Positions 1-13,600 of a stretch of DNA of 64,000 nt are shown here, piece after piece. Every line of letters starts with the position of its first letter. The first letter of the stretch is position 1. Made by a program: the position numbers and the translations under genes. Source of the DNA: Lethocerus indicus (taxonomy: Eukaryota > Arthropoda > Insecta > Hemiptera > Belostomatidae); contig JACDQD010000103.1 of NCBI GenBank assembly GCA_019843655.1, positions 5,580,001-5,644,000 of the forward strand, given 5' to 3'. The notes under the pieces are model-generated. The model ran no database searches and was not told the DNA's origin. It saw only the letters and a list, made by a program, of their open reading frames with translations.

Positions 1-367
1 TTAGATTTTCAAAAAGATAACGACAAAATGGGCACCGCAACAATTTATTTAGACTATCTCTTAGTTTGGTCTTAGCTCTTACATGAGGTGTAACATAATT
101 AGGAGTAATGAAATTGTTAGCGTCATGAGCAGCGCCGTTTCCGGCCGGGAATTATTATTCACCCGGAGTGTAATTACATGCTCAGTTCGGGGAAGCTTTT
201 CGAAAGCGAAAGGGCGTCTCCTCACCCACCCCATCCCTCCGACGAGATATTACGTTCAGATATTGTGCGCTCTTTCATCTCTTTTTCTTCTCCCTCTCTA
301 TCTCTCAAATACCGATTCCGGGCATGTACTAATGGGAACCTCCGCGGTCGCTTCGGAACCGGCAGAA

Positions 368-397
368 GGAGGAGGAGGAGGAGGAGGAGGAGGAGGG
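368..397 (+). repeat. (GGA)n trinucleotide microsatellite
   Basis: About ten GGA units in a row. The open frames through it (polyglycine, polyarginine) are artefacts of the repeat. Confidence 0.95.
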
Positions 398-524
398 AAG
401 GAGTGGAAACAAAAAGAAAAGGATGTAAAGAGGGGAATGGAACGTAAAAGTAACACCAAAGCCCGAGCGTGAACCGGGGCCCTGTTGACAAATGGAAATT
501 CATAATTCACGGCCGAGTTTCATC

Positions 525-540
525 GGGGGGGGGCCCCCCC
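525..540. repeat. G9-C7 homopolymer switch
   Basis: Nine G followed directly by seven C form a perfect self-complementary GC block in otherwise mixed sequence. It is also a place where assembly or base-calling errors are likely. Confidence 0.9.
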
Positions 541-3500
541 TCTCTCCCTCTTTCTATCTCTCTTTGGGTGAAGCTCTCCGGTTTCGGCTTCCACAGTTGT
601 TATTATTCACGGCGTTTCCAAATCAATCATCGCCCGTTGAACGAACGGGCACAATAAACCGACACCGCGCAGGGTGGGGCCAAAAATAAAAACTAGAGGA
701 ATAGATTCCACATAAATCAAGAATTCTTTTCGTTTTCGTTTTTTTTTTTTTTTGGAAAATTGATAGCCCAAAAGAATTTCTATCTTTCACTGTCGACTCG
801 GGGCCCCGCCGTAGATTGGAAGTCGGTGGAAACATTAAAATGACCATCAATATGTTTCGCCCTGGATTGAAGGGGGGGAAGAAAAACGAGCTCACGAGCC
901 GAACGTATTTAATAAGAGCATTTTTCCGGGACCGAGAAAAACCGTGCTTCGGCCTTGTACACAATCGAGTACAGTGAAAAGCGGCACGTGGATTTGTGGG
1001 GCCTCACCTCATCGAATGGAGAAGAAAATTACTTGCAACTGAACTGACTTACCTCAAATTTGGACTACGATTTCTACAATCTAATCCAATAGTATTTAAC
1101 TCAGATATCCTTTATGTTTTGCGTATAATTGGAATTAGTTCTGAAGTATGCCTCCGATAATTTATCTGCGCATCAGAACGATAATACTGTACAAGTATAC
1201 TGAGAGGACTAATTCATTGATCCAAACCCATGTTAGCTACCTGGCTAACTGGTAAACCTTCCTGTTAAACTACTAAAACCACAGGTCAAATCACCAAGGT
1301 GTATATCGGTAATATGGAAGAGTGAGCATAGCGAAATGTGAGTACAAATATTTATTTTTCAATTAACCTCTTATTCCAAGTAAATATCGTATAAGAAATA
1401 TATTAAAATTAAAAATCTAATAAAAAACCCGAACGAATGTAATAAATACGGACAAATACGTTCTTATCCACTGATATCAGTTGCAGGCTGCGCTTTGAAC
1501 ACCATACGCAACTAAAAATTCTACAAAAGAAATTTAACTGTACAATTTCAACAAAATGAAATCATTGACAAAGTTAATTATATTTCCCGATGACGAGTTC
1601 AACAATTGCTAGATTAAATAATTCTATTTGTAACCTCACACGCGCCTTGCAAATAGAGATTTACACAATTGAAACGTCCAAGCTTGGACAATAACAGCTA
1701 ATTTCTCCGGTGGGACGTTAATGTATTCTTGACTGGTTCAATAACGAACAATTATGACGCAAAAAAAATAATGGACAATTTTCACCTCTAGATTGTTTTA
1801 CCATTTTTGTATGCAAACAGATGCAAATGTCTAATAAATGAAATGACTAAAATTGTGGTGGATGGAGCAGGTTCAACTCGATTTGGATGTTTCTGAATAT
1901 GTAAATCAGTTTTAGATGCCTGTGGGTGGGTGGGGGCGTTTTTTAAAATATCACTCATTTTAGACTTCTCGCTATCGGCCGTATTATTTTTAATTTTTCT
2001 ACTCTGGCGGTTAAAAAGTCTTCGGTTTGACAGTTTTCTGTTTCCGCACATATGGAAAGTTGCGTCTCATTCAGTGGAGGAATGCCCTACACGATCGGAG
2101 GTCACAAATCACCTGGCCTTATCATTTCAGTCCTGAGCAGACGTACGAGAGCAGACATACAGCGTTACAGTCGAGAGAGATTGAAGAAGATGTGTCTATA
2201 TAAGAAGTAATTAATTTAATTTCAATTACTCTCCCAATTCTCGAGTACCCGGCCCCTCAGACCCAATTCAGTTGAGCGCCCTCGTTACTGAAAGGGGGCT
2301 ATATTATTTAAATGATTCTCTTGCAATTGACATTCACATTCTTGAAACTGGACGCTGTCGTCTGAAAAAAATGTTATCATCTGGGTTTCATGACCTTGTC
2401 CCTCCACATTCAAGTGTTGCGAATCGAAAGCTGCGCTCGTGTTTCTACTAGCTCCCCCTGAGGGTGGTGCGGAAATGTACTTAAGTTCGTTGGGTGCAGT
2501 TGCACCGATTAACTAGATCACTACAAATAAACTTTTTTCAAAAAATTTCGGGCCAACAGGAAAACTGTCGCAAATACAGAATACCAGATAGGTTTCCTGT
2601 CTAGAAACCACAATACCAGTTGTGTGATCAAATATATATTTGACCGATAATCCGACAAAGACTTAAGCCGATCAACAAAATCCCTCCCAACCTAAATAAG
2701 ACAAACAACATCCCCCAAAACCATAATAACAAGACATATATATACACACACACGACAAACAGACAATCACCACAGTAAAAGTGACTAAACATATGTGTTA
2801 TTAATTCCCATTTTTATGATTCCTAAATTACCATGTCAACGAATAGAGGATTGACAGTTATATTCTAACGGTGGAGAACACTTTGCGGGGGAATCACCAC
2901 CAATATTTTGGACTCGTGCATCCGTGTATTGGCCGTGAAGGGAAAACTGCGTGAAGTAATTCGCTATGGAAATTTTCCAACGAAATATCCGATTTTTTCG
3001 TTTAATCCCTTCATTGAAGAGCTCTAACTCTGATTAACTTGTGCCACTCGAATTAATTCAGCAGATATTTTTTTAAATTTTGTTTTTAAATCGTTTAAAG
3101 GTAAAACGCGTGAAAGGATTAGTAGTCTCTCGAGACGAGTACTCTCCACTTGTAGATACCTGTGTGAAAAAAATATTCAGAACCTACGCATTTTATTTAT
3201 CATTTTAGAAATATCTCAATATCTCGCCAGTTGAGCAACCGGCAATTTCTCGACTTAACTGAGAACAGGTGTTGTGGTGTAATATGCGCGGTACGAATTA
3301 CGTTTTCGCGTATTATGATTTTGTTGTGGCTATTCGCCACAAATTAATACCATCGCCAGAACTCATAAAGGAAGGTAAATAAAAATTGTATTTTATTAAT
3401 TAACTTTTATTGTGTTTGTTCGTTAACTTTTTAGTGATTGCTAAAATGTTATCCAGAGCCAGCAATAATTACTTACAATCTTTATTTGCGCACACACCTT

Positions 3501-6218
3501 ATTCTAGATTGTTAAGAAGGTATTTGTTTTATATTATCATTTATTCCGTGTTATATGAAGTCAGGAGACTTTTTCGTGTGGGTAACTAACCGGAAAACCG
3601 AACCGTTTAAAATATTAAACTACTTCTCCGACTACCGACTACTCCTTTAAACATTTAGAGTATACTCTATATTAAACATTTAGAGTTACATTACTATAGG
3701 GATAAACAGGCAGAATGTTGTGATACATAAACTCTCAAATGGATATGAATAGGATGATTTAATGGGAAAATTCAACGACGTATTTAGATTTATATTAGTG
3801 ATAATCGGAACGCAGAGTTTCCAATATTTATCCGAGAAAAAATCGATGTTGGACCCTTGTCGTCAATACCCTGCTGCAGTGTGTAGAGCGAAACCAAATT
3901 AATTATTAAAATAAAATAAATAATGATGTCTAGTGCAAACAGTTCGAGCTGCATCGATAAAAATGGGGGATTAATAAACCACTTAGATAAAACAGGATTA
4001 ATAACAAGAATTGCGTCAGGTATAGATTGAGTTACATCAGCACTGATACATTTGTTATAAAATGAATAATTATGGAAAAGATGATGTTGCAGGGTCTATT
4101 CTGGTAAGAACAGACGAATTAGGAATGAATAAGTTATCGATGAGTATTTAAATAATTCAGATCTATCAATCTTAACAATTTTTCCTATAAACAAATTTAC
4201 TTTCTTTAAAAATACTTTCTTTACCATTTACCAATTTGCAGCGTCATTGAATTGCATTCAAATTTTATTGAAACGTGTGTGATCGTAATATATATGACGT
4301 CAATTAACCGTGGTCGAAGAATCTCTTGTGTAATTACGATGCCCATAATTGTGCGCGCTTTGTTAATTATTCGCTAAACAATTAACAATTTCTTTTGAAG
4401 TACCCATTTCTGAAGATCGATAATGAAAACAATTGTAGGAGAGGTTCATAATGACGCCACCACTTACAGGAGAGCTCAAAGGTACGGCAACAATGTTTCC
4501 TACCTTTTCCTCATATCGGATAGTTTAACAAAAAAAACTCTCTGATATAGGGATCGACAAGAGAAGCCTTAAAAATATTTAAATAAAATTATGAAATACA
4601 CTAATATTGTCATAATCACAGGTCATCGGTGATTGACTTGATAATCGACAACCTATTATTTACAACTATTTAATTTCTAATAAAATTAGAATTCTAATTG
4701 AATTATACGCATGCAGACGTACTAAATCGTATGATTTTCATAATAAACATTGATTGGAATTCACGAGATACTCCCAATTACTAAAAATGAGATGAACAGA
4801 CACTGTCGGAAATATTCGGCTTTGTTATGATACAATCTCTCGTTATAAATTGCAGTAGCCGAAATGATGCAGGCGTAACAGAAGCACTTGTTTCGAATTC
4901 GCATCCGCGAAACGGTTGACACGGACAAATAACAGATTAAGCTGCGCATTGGGCTGTCGGCTGTGGGCTGTGACGTAAAAACTGCATTAGCATATTAATT
5001 CAACATCTTAATTCATATTAGTCCAGACGAACTCGAGTGGTTATCGAGTATACAACTGATAACGGAACTCATTAAAAAGATACGGGTTGAAAAGGGGGCT
5101 ATTAACTATAAATTTGCTAACGAAACCGATTGTGGCCAACTAATGTGACATCGTGTGCGTCACATGCCTCAATGGCCAAAACCGATCAGAATGCATTTCA
5201 GGGTGCAGGGGGACCAATTTTTTCTATCGAAATTTTCAATCGAAGGATATCCACCGGAGAAGCAAACTCCGAGATCCTTGGCGGTGAGCAATAAGTGCCG
5301 TGGGATAAATGGAATTAGTGAATGGCGAATAGTGAATTTCATCAAAATAGTGTATTTGCGAATGGATCCACTGTGGTAGCACGGCCGCGAATTTTATCCA
5401 CCGCAAGCCGGACAGTTTTCCAGGCGTAAGAACGCCATTTCGCCATCCATTATTTCAGAAATATTATTTTCCTGGTCACGGTATCAGAGGTCAGTAAATC
5501 ACGAAACATAGCCAATGTCACCGTCCTTGGACAGATGGCGCTATTATTGGTCATTCTGTAAACTTTTTTAGAACGTCTCAGACTCATTATCTGGCCCTCA
5601 TTATTACCTGAAACGCCTTGCCGAATTTGAAGTATTGTTTTTCCAAATGGACAAACATCGACGACACACCTTCCGCTAATTAATCAAATCTGCACAAACA
5701 CTCTTAAACCAAATTCATATACGATGTACATGCACAAAACCGCCTAACTATCTTTGGTAGTTGCGAATAGTCCCTTTCGCCGCTTTTTTCCTGCCGTTGG
5801 AATAGTGTGAGCAATTGTACGATTTATGTTTTTCTCTTCATAACAGGAAAAGAATAAGGAAACAGACAACTCTTATGACAAATTGGCTTTAAAATATTCT
5901 ATGCTATCGAATAATTAGAGTCGTAAATAATGGAGAATATTAAAAATCTTAAGGTTTTATCATTCGTTCAATCGAATCGTGTAGTACTCGTGTCTCCTAC
6001 ACACTGGAAATGGGCTACCTTCTATTGACTGCCTTTTAGCAATATACCTAAGTATTCAGGACAAGTTAATAAAATACGAATCAATTTTTCTCTCTTACGC
6101 TGGCATATTCACCGTATGCAGTATCAATCATATGCAAAGGAAATTAGATGAATCCTGAATTAATACAAAATAAATGTTCTAATTAACTATTTCAGCAAAC
6201 TTCATTATATTCTTAAGA

Positions 6219-6249
6219 TCATGCTTTTCTTTCCTTTTCTTTTACTTTT
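6219..6249 (-). CDS. candidate last coding exon of transporter A
   Basis: If transporter A is spliced after base 7128 as transporter B is at the matching place, it needs a phase-2 acceptor downstream. At 6250-6251 an AG is followed by 31 nt that complete an arginine codon and encode KVKEKERKA and a stop. This basic tail resembles the KSNKRKEL start of transporter B's last exon, and the total would be 504 residues. The tract before the AG is not pyrimidine-rich, so this is only a candidate. The alternative is read-through to a stop at 7049. Confidence 0.25.
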
Positions 6250-7127
6250 CTATGTAATTTCAGTTTGACTCAGAAGATAAGATTTATGTAAACATGATGT
6301 AAAATGTCTATTCTGCCACGTGCCTTATGAATACCTGTAAGTAGTAATTAAATACTATCGTAATTGAAAAACCACGTTTCGCAAAAATAATTATCACTGA
6401 ATGATAACGCGCAATCAAACCGTGAACGAGGAAAAACAGACCCTCGCTTGTAGAGATGATGGCCATAATGTTTTTTTAACTGTCGTAGTGGAGAGCGTCG
6501 ATGTCTGCCCGTCCATTATTACTTTAATATGAACAATTCGATCTTCTGGGTTCGTTAATGAAGTTCAAAGAAATCTTGTTCTCTTGCAATGGGCATCGGA
6601 AGTCACACGTTGTAAACCCTTACGTATTCTAGTGTCACTGCAGATGTCATATACAATGTGCGAATAGGATAATGGTTAAATTATTCAATCAATTTACTTA
6701 TCACTTTTTAAGCTTATATTTATAATGAATACAAATAGGTACAAAGCAAGCTCTTATTAAGGAAATAAATCCTTACACAGCGAAAATTGATTAATTTTAT
6801 TACTCCAATCTTCATGTGATGTTGTTGTGATCATGGGACCTGAAATTAACATTAAAATTTCTAGAATGACTTTTACATAACACAAATATTATTTACTACG
6901 TTTCATAAGTGTAATGATACTGAGTTATCTGAAATATTATTGCCGTATCTTAATTATTTAAAAACATGATCTATTATTTAGCTTAACGAAATCATACATG
7001 AACACTATACGAGCGGTACGAGCGAAGAATACCAAATATTCCGATGAATTATTGAACAATATATTGTTTAGTGAGCGAATGAGGAATACAACGGGTATTC
7101 TCAACGAAAATTCGAAATTCTACAAAC

Positions 7128-10100
7128 CTCATTTCTGAATCCATTTCTTCGAAAGTTGCCAGCAACGGTTCATCTTTTGTTTCAGGAAGTAAAAATACGA
7201 GTGATCCTGCAATCAAACTGAAAGAGGCAAACAGCAGAGGAGGTAACTGAGGCAATGTTGCATTCTGTAATGGCAAGTGAAAACCGATTATTACACTAAT
7301 AATTTTATATTTGGCTAATTAGTTCTAATTACTAAGGAATGATTAGTTATTTATTAATAATTAATAATTATTATTATTATCACAAACTGCCAGTACGATC
7401 GCATAATACTCTGGGAAGAAGCTTGGTTAGGAGGATTTGTTTCCTGCTATTCTGGGATTCTTCCTGTCTGGAAACCACCTGAGCTAGTTCCACTGGAAGG
7501 GTTTTGGCATTTCCTTCTCGGGCCATATCAATGGTTCCATCATCAGTGTCCGACTGAAGAGTAGATCAATTCGGGATCCTGTATTCATCTAAAGGTAGGG
7601 TGTCGTTAAGCTTCATGGGATTACGATGTTTGTTCCTGTATTTCCGGGAACCATCCTATACTGATTCTCCAATGTCCATATTAAGGTTGTTTTTATTTTT
7701 CCTGATTACTACTACCTCCCTGATAATCCTGTTTTAATAGTTATTTCCCGTCCACAGAGATGGTGGTCTTCCAAATTCTAATGATTGACCTATTGTTATT
7801 GCTTGTTCGGCTCAATTCAGTTCAATTCTGATTCAACTAAATCAGTTCAACTGAAGTATTTTTAACTAATTCCAGAAAAAAATCCTCGGTAATATTATTC
7901 AGACGTATCCAATTTACCAGTGCTACGGCGAACGGCGCTATCATAGCTCCAATTCTGGTGAAAGCGTTTATGTTTCCTACGGCTGTACTCCTGATAACGG
8001 TCGGATACAGTTCTGAACAGTATACGAAAGCAGTTGAAAAGCATACGCTGGTACCAATCATACCACAGGCGGCCAAGCTGACTCGTAACCAAACAGTTGA
8101 CGGTGCATCTACAATAAAATTTTAATATTCCTTAATCTATTACAAACAGCGAAATTTGTCTTGTTCAAGCTACCGGTAAATTCATCACAGCGTTGAATTT
8201 ATGTTTTAATCATTTATCGTTAATAAATTGTACTGTACTGTGTATTTAGTATAAAGTATTTGGTGAGACTTTGGAATATATTATGATCCTCTGTTAATGG
8301 TTAATGCGTGAAGCGGTTATTGCGAATATGAAGAAAAAGTCTGCGATTGAGATTAATTATACATAACCTATTCCACTATTAATATGGCATTCTATTATAA
8401 AGCTTTTCTATTTACTTTTCCGATATAGTATTAAAATATATTTTACAAATAGGAGTTTTAAGAGCGATAATAGTTACCTGGTAGAAACAGAATGATAATA
8501 AATGCTCCGGCGATAGTGAACTGACCAGCCCATTGCGAAACCTTCCTCCCAAATGTATTTAATACATATATTGCTATGAAAACTCCTCCAATTGCGAACA
8601 CAGCTGAAATACACGGTACATATGTACGATATTATCAAAGAATGATTAATATTTTCTTTATGCATTTGTGTAAAAATGCATTCAGGTTTCGTCATTTACC
8701 AGCTACAAAAGAATTGATGAATATATTTCCTTTTATATGACCTAAGTACTGCTGAATACCGTAGTGGCAATATCCCATTGAAAGAAAATTGACGCTCATG
8801 ACCAGAGACCTCGTTCGAATGGATGGAATTCTAACCAAGTCAAATATCCAGTAGTCCTTCGCTCTGCATTCAACTTTCTCCTGGAAATCGGAAAGAGTCT
8901 AACAAATTTAACAATGAGGCGACAAATCGTTTTTTAACTTTGACTTTAACTTGAACTTATATTACAATATACCTTATTGCTTTTTTCGGACGGCAGAAAC
9001 TTAGAAACTGGGTTCCCGTTCATCCTTGCTGCCGACTGCAAAATGGTCAGGGCTTCATCAGTCCGTCCTACAGCGATAAGCCAACGGGGAGACTCAGGTA
9101 AAATCCTGCAGTCAATATGAGTACGTAATTACTGTAATTCTACAGTATGAAAGTCTTATTTCAAAAACTGAAAAATTACTTACCACCAAAATGTGACTGA
9201 AATGAGACCAGGGACAGTTGTTGCAAACTGGTAGAGTCTCCAATGGCTCGTCACATACGCCAAACCGGAGCATAAGGCGATGACTATGAAGTTAACTATA
9301 TTAACAATTAAAGCATACCTAGCCCTTGATTTCGGCCCAAGGATCTCAACACCTACATTGAACAAGGTTTAACATAAGGCAAAAGAAGCGAATGAAGTCT
9401 GTAAATTGCAATTATTATAGTATATATTTCATGCCTACACTACAAAATTTAATAAAAATAGGTTCGGAAGAATAATGGTATAATCTATATATTGCATTTC
9501 TTACTGTTTAATAAATATCGAATAAAATGAATTCAGAATGCTATAACGTTGTTTATTTTCTAATGTCGTAAAAAGCATTCGATAATTTTCAAAACCCAAT
9601 GATTTTTGTGTTCTGCTAAAATTAGATTCAGTCTATAAGTCTATGAGCAGACTAAAATGTCCAACCTTCGTGGCATAAAATACGTTCATTAAAGCAAAAT
9701 CGGATAGACCGACTGACACAATACTTGACAGAGCGCTATCGAGCCTCCGACGGCGATCCCTTCGATGAACCTGAACGTCAAGAAGGTCCAGTAGTCGAAG
9801 AAAAATGCGGCGCAAGGACCCGCGAGCCCGATCGTAAGTCCAGTCAGCATGAGCACTATTTTCCGCCCGACCCTGCATCGATACAAATCTTATATCATCT
9901 CAAAAATCGAGAGTTATTGATAAAAAAAATATAATATTGATAAATCGTATAGTTTTTATATCCACGTTTTTCTTTACCTATCGGCAAGGCCGCTGCACAG
10001 GAAAGAGCCGATCAGAACAGCGAACATGAACGTTGTCTGGACCAGGCTCACGAGATGCTTTTTCTCGCAGACCAGATCCCACTGCAACATAAAATATTAT

Positions 10101-10694
10101 AAGAAATTTAGTTTTAGCAAACTGAAGCTAGGTTTCGAAAGAACTGAAATAGTTCTTGTTTCACAAGGTATCATTTCAGTTATACTAAAAATGATTAACC
10201 TTTTATTTGCTGTCACAAAAACTTCATGCAGATTTTTCAGGAAATATTCGGTTTACAGGTCCAATTTATAATAATTCAACAGAGTATGTTAAAAGTCACA
10301 TCATTTGAAATATTTGTAGTAAGAAAATTACCATTTCAACGAATGTTACAAACGATGACCAGAACCCGAATCGTGTCTGACTGTTTCCACTTACTTCGGT
10401 GACGACCGTCTCCCTGAAGGTGGTCCTCTCGTGGGTCCATCGAGTGCAAGGCTCGCCACCGACCGAACAAGTGCTGTTGGGCGGGCCGTACGAGCAGGCG
10501 AAGTGCTGGGGAGCGCCCAAATAGACGATGGCTGAGAGTGCTATCAGCAGTATGGATTTCAGGAGGGTCATCAGGCTCAGAATTAGGCCTTGCCAGGGAC
10601 CCATCTCGCCCAGCGCCTCGCATACTACATCCTCAGCTGACCTAATCTCCGACTCATCTTTGTCCTTGGGACTTTCCGACAGCACAGTGGTCAT
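7128..10694 (-). CDS. SLC22-family organic cation/anion transporter A (MFS), 3' end uncertain
   Basis: This is a predicted plasma-membrane transporter of the major facilitator superfamily, SLC22/organic-cation-transporter type; its substrate cannot be told from sequence. Coding exons on the minus strand are 10395-10694, 9978-10081, 9730-9872, 9184-9352, 8973-9105, 8700-8880, 8478-8603, 7918-8108 and 7128-7264. All join in frame with GT-AG borders and give 494 residues plus two bases of codon 495. Visible landmarks are a cytosolic N terminus, TM1 near residues 35-60, a large extracellular loop with an NST glycosylation site at 73-75, WDLVC at 101-105, the MFS loop motif DRVGRK at 134-139, PESPRWL at 242-248 and ELYPTVIR at 418-425, which are SLC22 hallmarks. 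No frameshift or internal stop was found. The third intron donor (T|GTCAAG) is weak but is fixed by the phase of the next exon. Transporter B next door is a paralogue. The C-terminal end is unresolved: reading through gives a stop at 7049, whereas B is spliced at the same position. Confidence 0.85.
7451..7660 (+). repeat. diverged copy of the fold-back/hammerhead-like repeat in intron 8 of transporter A
   Basis: Within the intron at 7265-7917, a stretch reading TCCTGTCTGGAAACCACCTG (7470-7489) and, further on, GGTTCCATCATCAG (7533-7546) resembles in order and spacing the left arm and core of the fold-back element at 35437-35675. The minus-strand core is CTGATGATGGAACC, compared with CTGACGACGGAACC in the other copy. 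A second piece at 7635-7660 looks like the arm again, but in direct orientation. No clear inverted right arm is visible, so this copy looks decayed or rearranged. Confidence 0.5.
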
Positions 10695-10699
10695 CTGTT
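10695..10699 (-). promoter_or_regulatory. probable 3' splice site directly before the start codon of transporter A
   Basis: On the minus strand the sequence reads ATTAACAG immediately before the ATG at 10694. An AG touching the start codon, with A/T-rich sequence upstream, suggests that the 5' untranslated region is spliced and that the promoter lies further into the 10.7-14.9 kb spacer. The upstream exon was not located. Confidence 0.4.
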
Positions 10700-13600
10700 A
10701 ATGTATTTTATTAAATGATAAAAGAAATTGATATATAAAATATCTGTCAATTAGCGGAAGACAAACGAAACGTTATCATCGAAAAAAATTACGGTGAACA
10801 TAGAATTCCCTTTCGATTACTCTCTGAGTATACTGGACTTAAATTGGAACCCTCTTTTATTCGGTTGAAATGTACGATTGAAGACAAATTCGGTGCGCCA
10901 CTGGGATTCTAACCAAGGTTGAAAAGGAAGTCATCAATGGAAAATTACCCAATTTTCCTCCAATTGCAAATTTAAACTGATTAAACGATAGGAAATCGTG
11001 AACTGCAGCAGTCCATGCCAGACCCTGCGGATCTATGGCTTCGGAATTCCCCTTCCAGTTACTCCTTTTCCCGGAACGAGGTCATTATATATGGGCACCT
11101 CGACACTTTGTATTTGAGAGCGGTGCCTCTCATTAGAATTCAATTTAAATATTCATTAAAGCAATCGGGAGTTTCAACGCTCTGTACTACCCATACCTGA
11201 TAAATTCCTTATATTTTCTTGAAAAGCGGTGATGATGTGTATGTAATAACAAAAATTCGAAAGGTTTACTCTACAATAATCACTATTATACAACATAATT
11301 TATCATAATATAATTAGTGATGACGTGAGTCATGTTATCTATAAATAGATTAACTTAAAATGAAAATAAAAATGATCTTCCTATGTTCAAGACCTCCTTG
11401 GTCGTGGGCTGAAATGATCAGAGGGGAAGTGCGCCTTAAAAGAGGACTGGCCTTGAGTGTCACGACGGGTCATAATTACAACAGGCACAATGAATTTAAA
11501 TTATTCATGGATCATTAGCCCCGGCTAATATATATGTCACGAAAATTAATTTTTGCGGTTGGAATGTCTCTCAGCACCGTCGCCAACTGCTATAAAATTC
11601 ATATTGAATGGCTTCCTTTAAATTTCAGTTGCCACATTTAGGGCCATAAATTAATACAAGATATTTATAATATGACTACAATAGAATCATAAAATATTCT
11701 ACAATCACTATACATTTTCATTCCATTGGAGTGTAAGTCAAAGAAATCCAGTAAATTCCTTTGAATTCTAATGTTATAACATTATCTATGATACAATTTC
11801 TATCTCTTAAAATATGTATTGTTTCTTCTTCCACTAAGAATATTGTTCCTTTTATTTTAACTTCTCTATTTTAACTTCTATTTTAATTTCTCTTCCCTAT
11901 GCATTTTTAATTTAGCGAATAATTAGGAATCTGCATACAATAAGTGTGATGTCCACAATAGTAACTTTTTACGGAATCCTGATATTTAAGGAGGTCAAAT
12001 GATATCGTTATTCTGAATGAATAACGTTCAATCATTAATGAATTTGGTTCATCTAACACCGAAAAATGTATACATAACAAATTTTGATCACTTTATAACG
12101 CGGACACAGTTTGAAAAACACACTTGCAGCACAGGAAGCTAAACTAGCACTAATTCAGAGTTTGTGAGTAACCGCAGTTTAAGGAGTTACCATGGTTACT
12201 GAGCTTATGGATCACACACTTTTCTGGCTACCGTCAGTGTAATTATTTAAGATAAAACTAAATTCACTTAATGTTTTGTTACGATTAATAGGCCCAGTTG
12301 TTACCAGAAATAATTCATTTTTTCATACATAAGAGAATATACATGTATGTATTGAATTGCACAGGAACATTATCTGATGTTGAATTATCAGTTTGATCCA
12401 GTATGATAATTAAATATAAAAAAGAAAGTTCAAATTACAACTCAGAATTCAAACGGATGTCCTAAAAACTCTTTCAGTACTATCTGGATTTGACTGAACC
12501 AATCTGTTGAAATGACCAGACTTGTCGATATTTAATTATTAAACAAAGAACAGATGTGGTAGTTCATTATATAAAAATAAATTCTATTCGATTTACTAAT
12601 GAAATGTTCATAACTTAATGATGAAACTCAATTAAATTGTTAATTCCCAATTCATTGAAATCTTCTAGTAAAAGCTCTTAAGTGGAAGGTAAACGGGTCC
12701 GCGCTTTTAAAAATGCCCCCGATTAATTAGAGTTATTTGGTCAATAAGTGAGAAATTGGTTTCTAGCCGATAGTTGATTATCAGCAGACGATGGACTGAC
12801 TCACGCTCGATTGTCGAGTGACACTTTTCAGTTGAGGGTATTGACAGATAAATGATACTGAGATGGCTGGGGGAAATCATGAAATGTAGAAAGACGGAAC
12901 AAATAATTAAGTATCTCCTGGGTGAGTACCTGAGACAATACCTTACTTTACTACAATTTGAGTTTAGTATTCATCAACCGCCATTGTACCTATAACTAGT
13001 AATAGTTTATTGTACAAAAAAAATAAAGTTAAAAAAAAAAGATTTCGCCTTTTAAAAATAAAGTATTGATAAGACTAATAAATAATTTTTTTCTTGAAAA
13101 AGGTTTGTAGAAACGCGCTTACAGAAATCCCTACTCGCTTATTTGGTCTTCAGCTTCTTGTTTCAGGTTCTCGCCATCGTCATTAGCATTCCATTAGTAA
13201 TATGATGGGAGTCAAACTCATGTCAGATATCTAGCGCCTTGTTCACAAAAAGACCGCGATTGGTATACACGTAATGATTCTGTCAATACCGTCACTGTCC
13301 TGTCACTGTCAGTATGCCGATGATTGTAAGTACCAATGTTAATTACTTTTTATTTGTTGTTAATTACATATCTGAACGTTCTATAAATGCATTTGATAGC
13401 TCTGAACGTATGAGAAGCTGAAACAAGTCCAATATAAGGTCGAAGAAGCGAGATGGGGCAGCAAATAAAAGTACGATACAAGAATTACGGTATAATTCCA
13501 CACTCTCATAAAACGTCTAATAAATACCTAGGTGAAATAGGATTTACCTCTTTGCCTGAAGCCATTTGGCGTCTCTACAGCACTAAAATACATCACAAAA

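Larger units (their letters stand above)
1..6218. other. no recognised gene (left flank)
   Basis: Mostly AT-rich sequence with a GC-richer first 1 kb that holds a GGA microsatellite, the G9-C7 block and a T15 run (739-753). Open frames are under 130 codons and none resembles a known family. It would contain the 3' untranslated region of transporter A if that gene ends near 6219. Confidence 0.6.

Noticed and set aside
7895..8092. Alternative frames over transporter exons (also 9633-9878, 10336-10623, 15512-15700, 19473-19688)
   Set aside because: Shadows of the real SLC22 exons in other frames.
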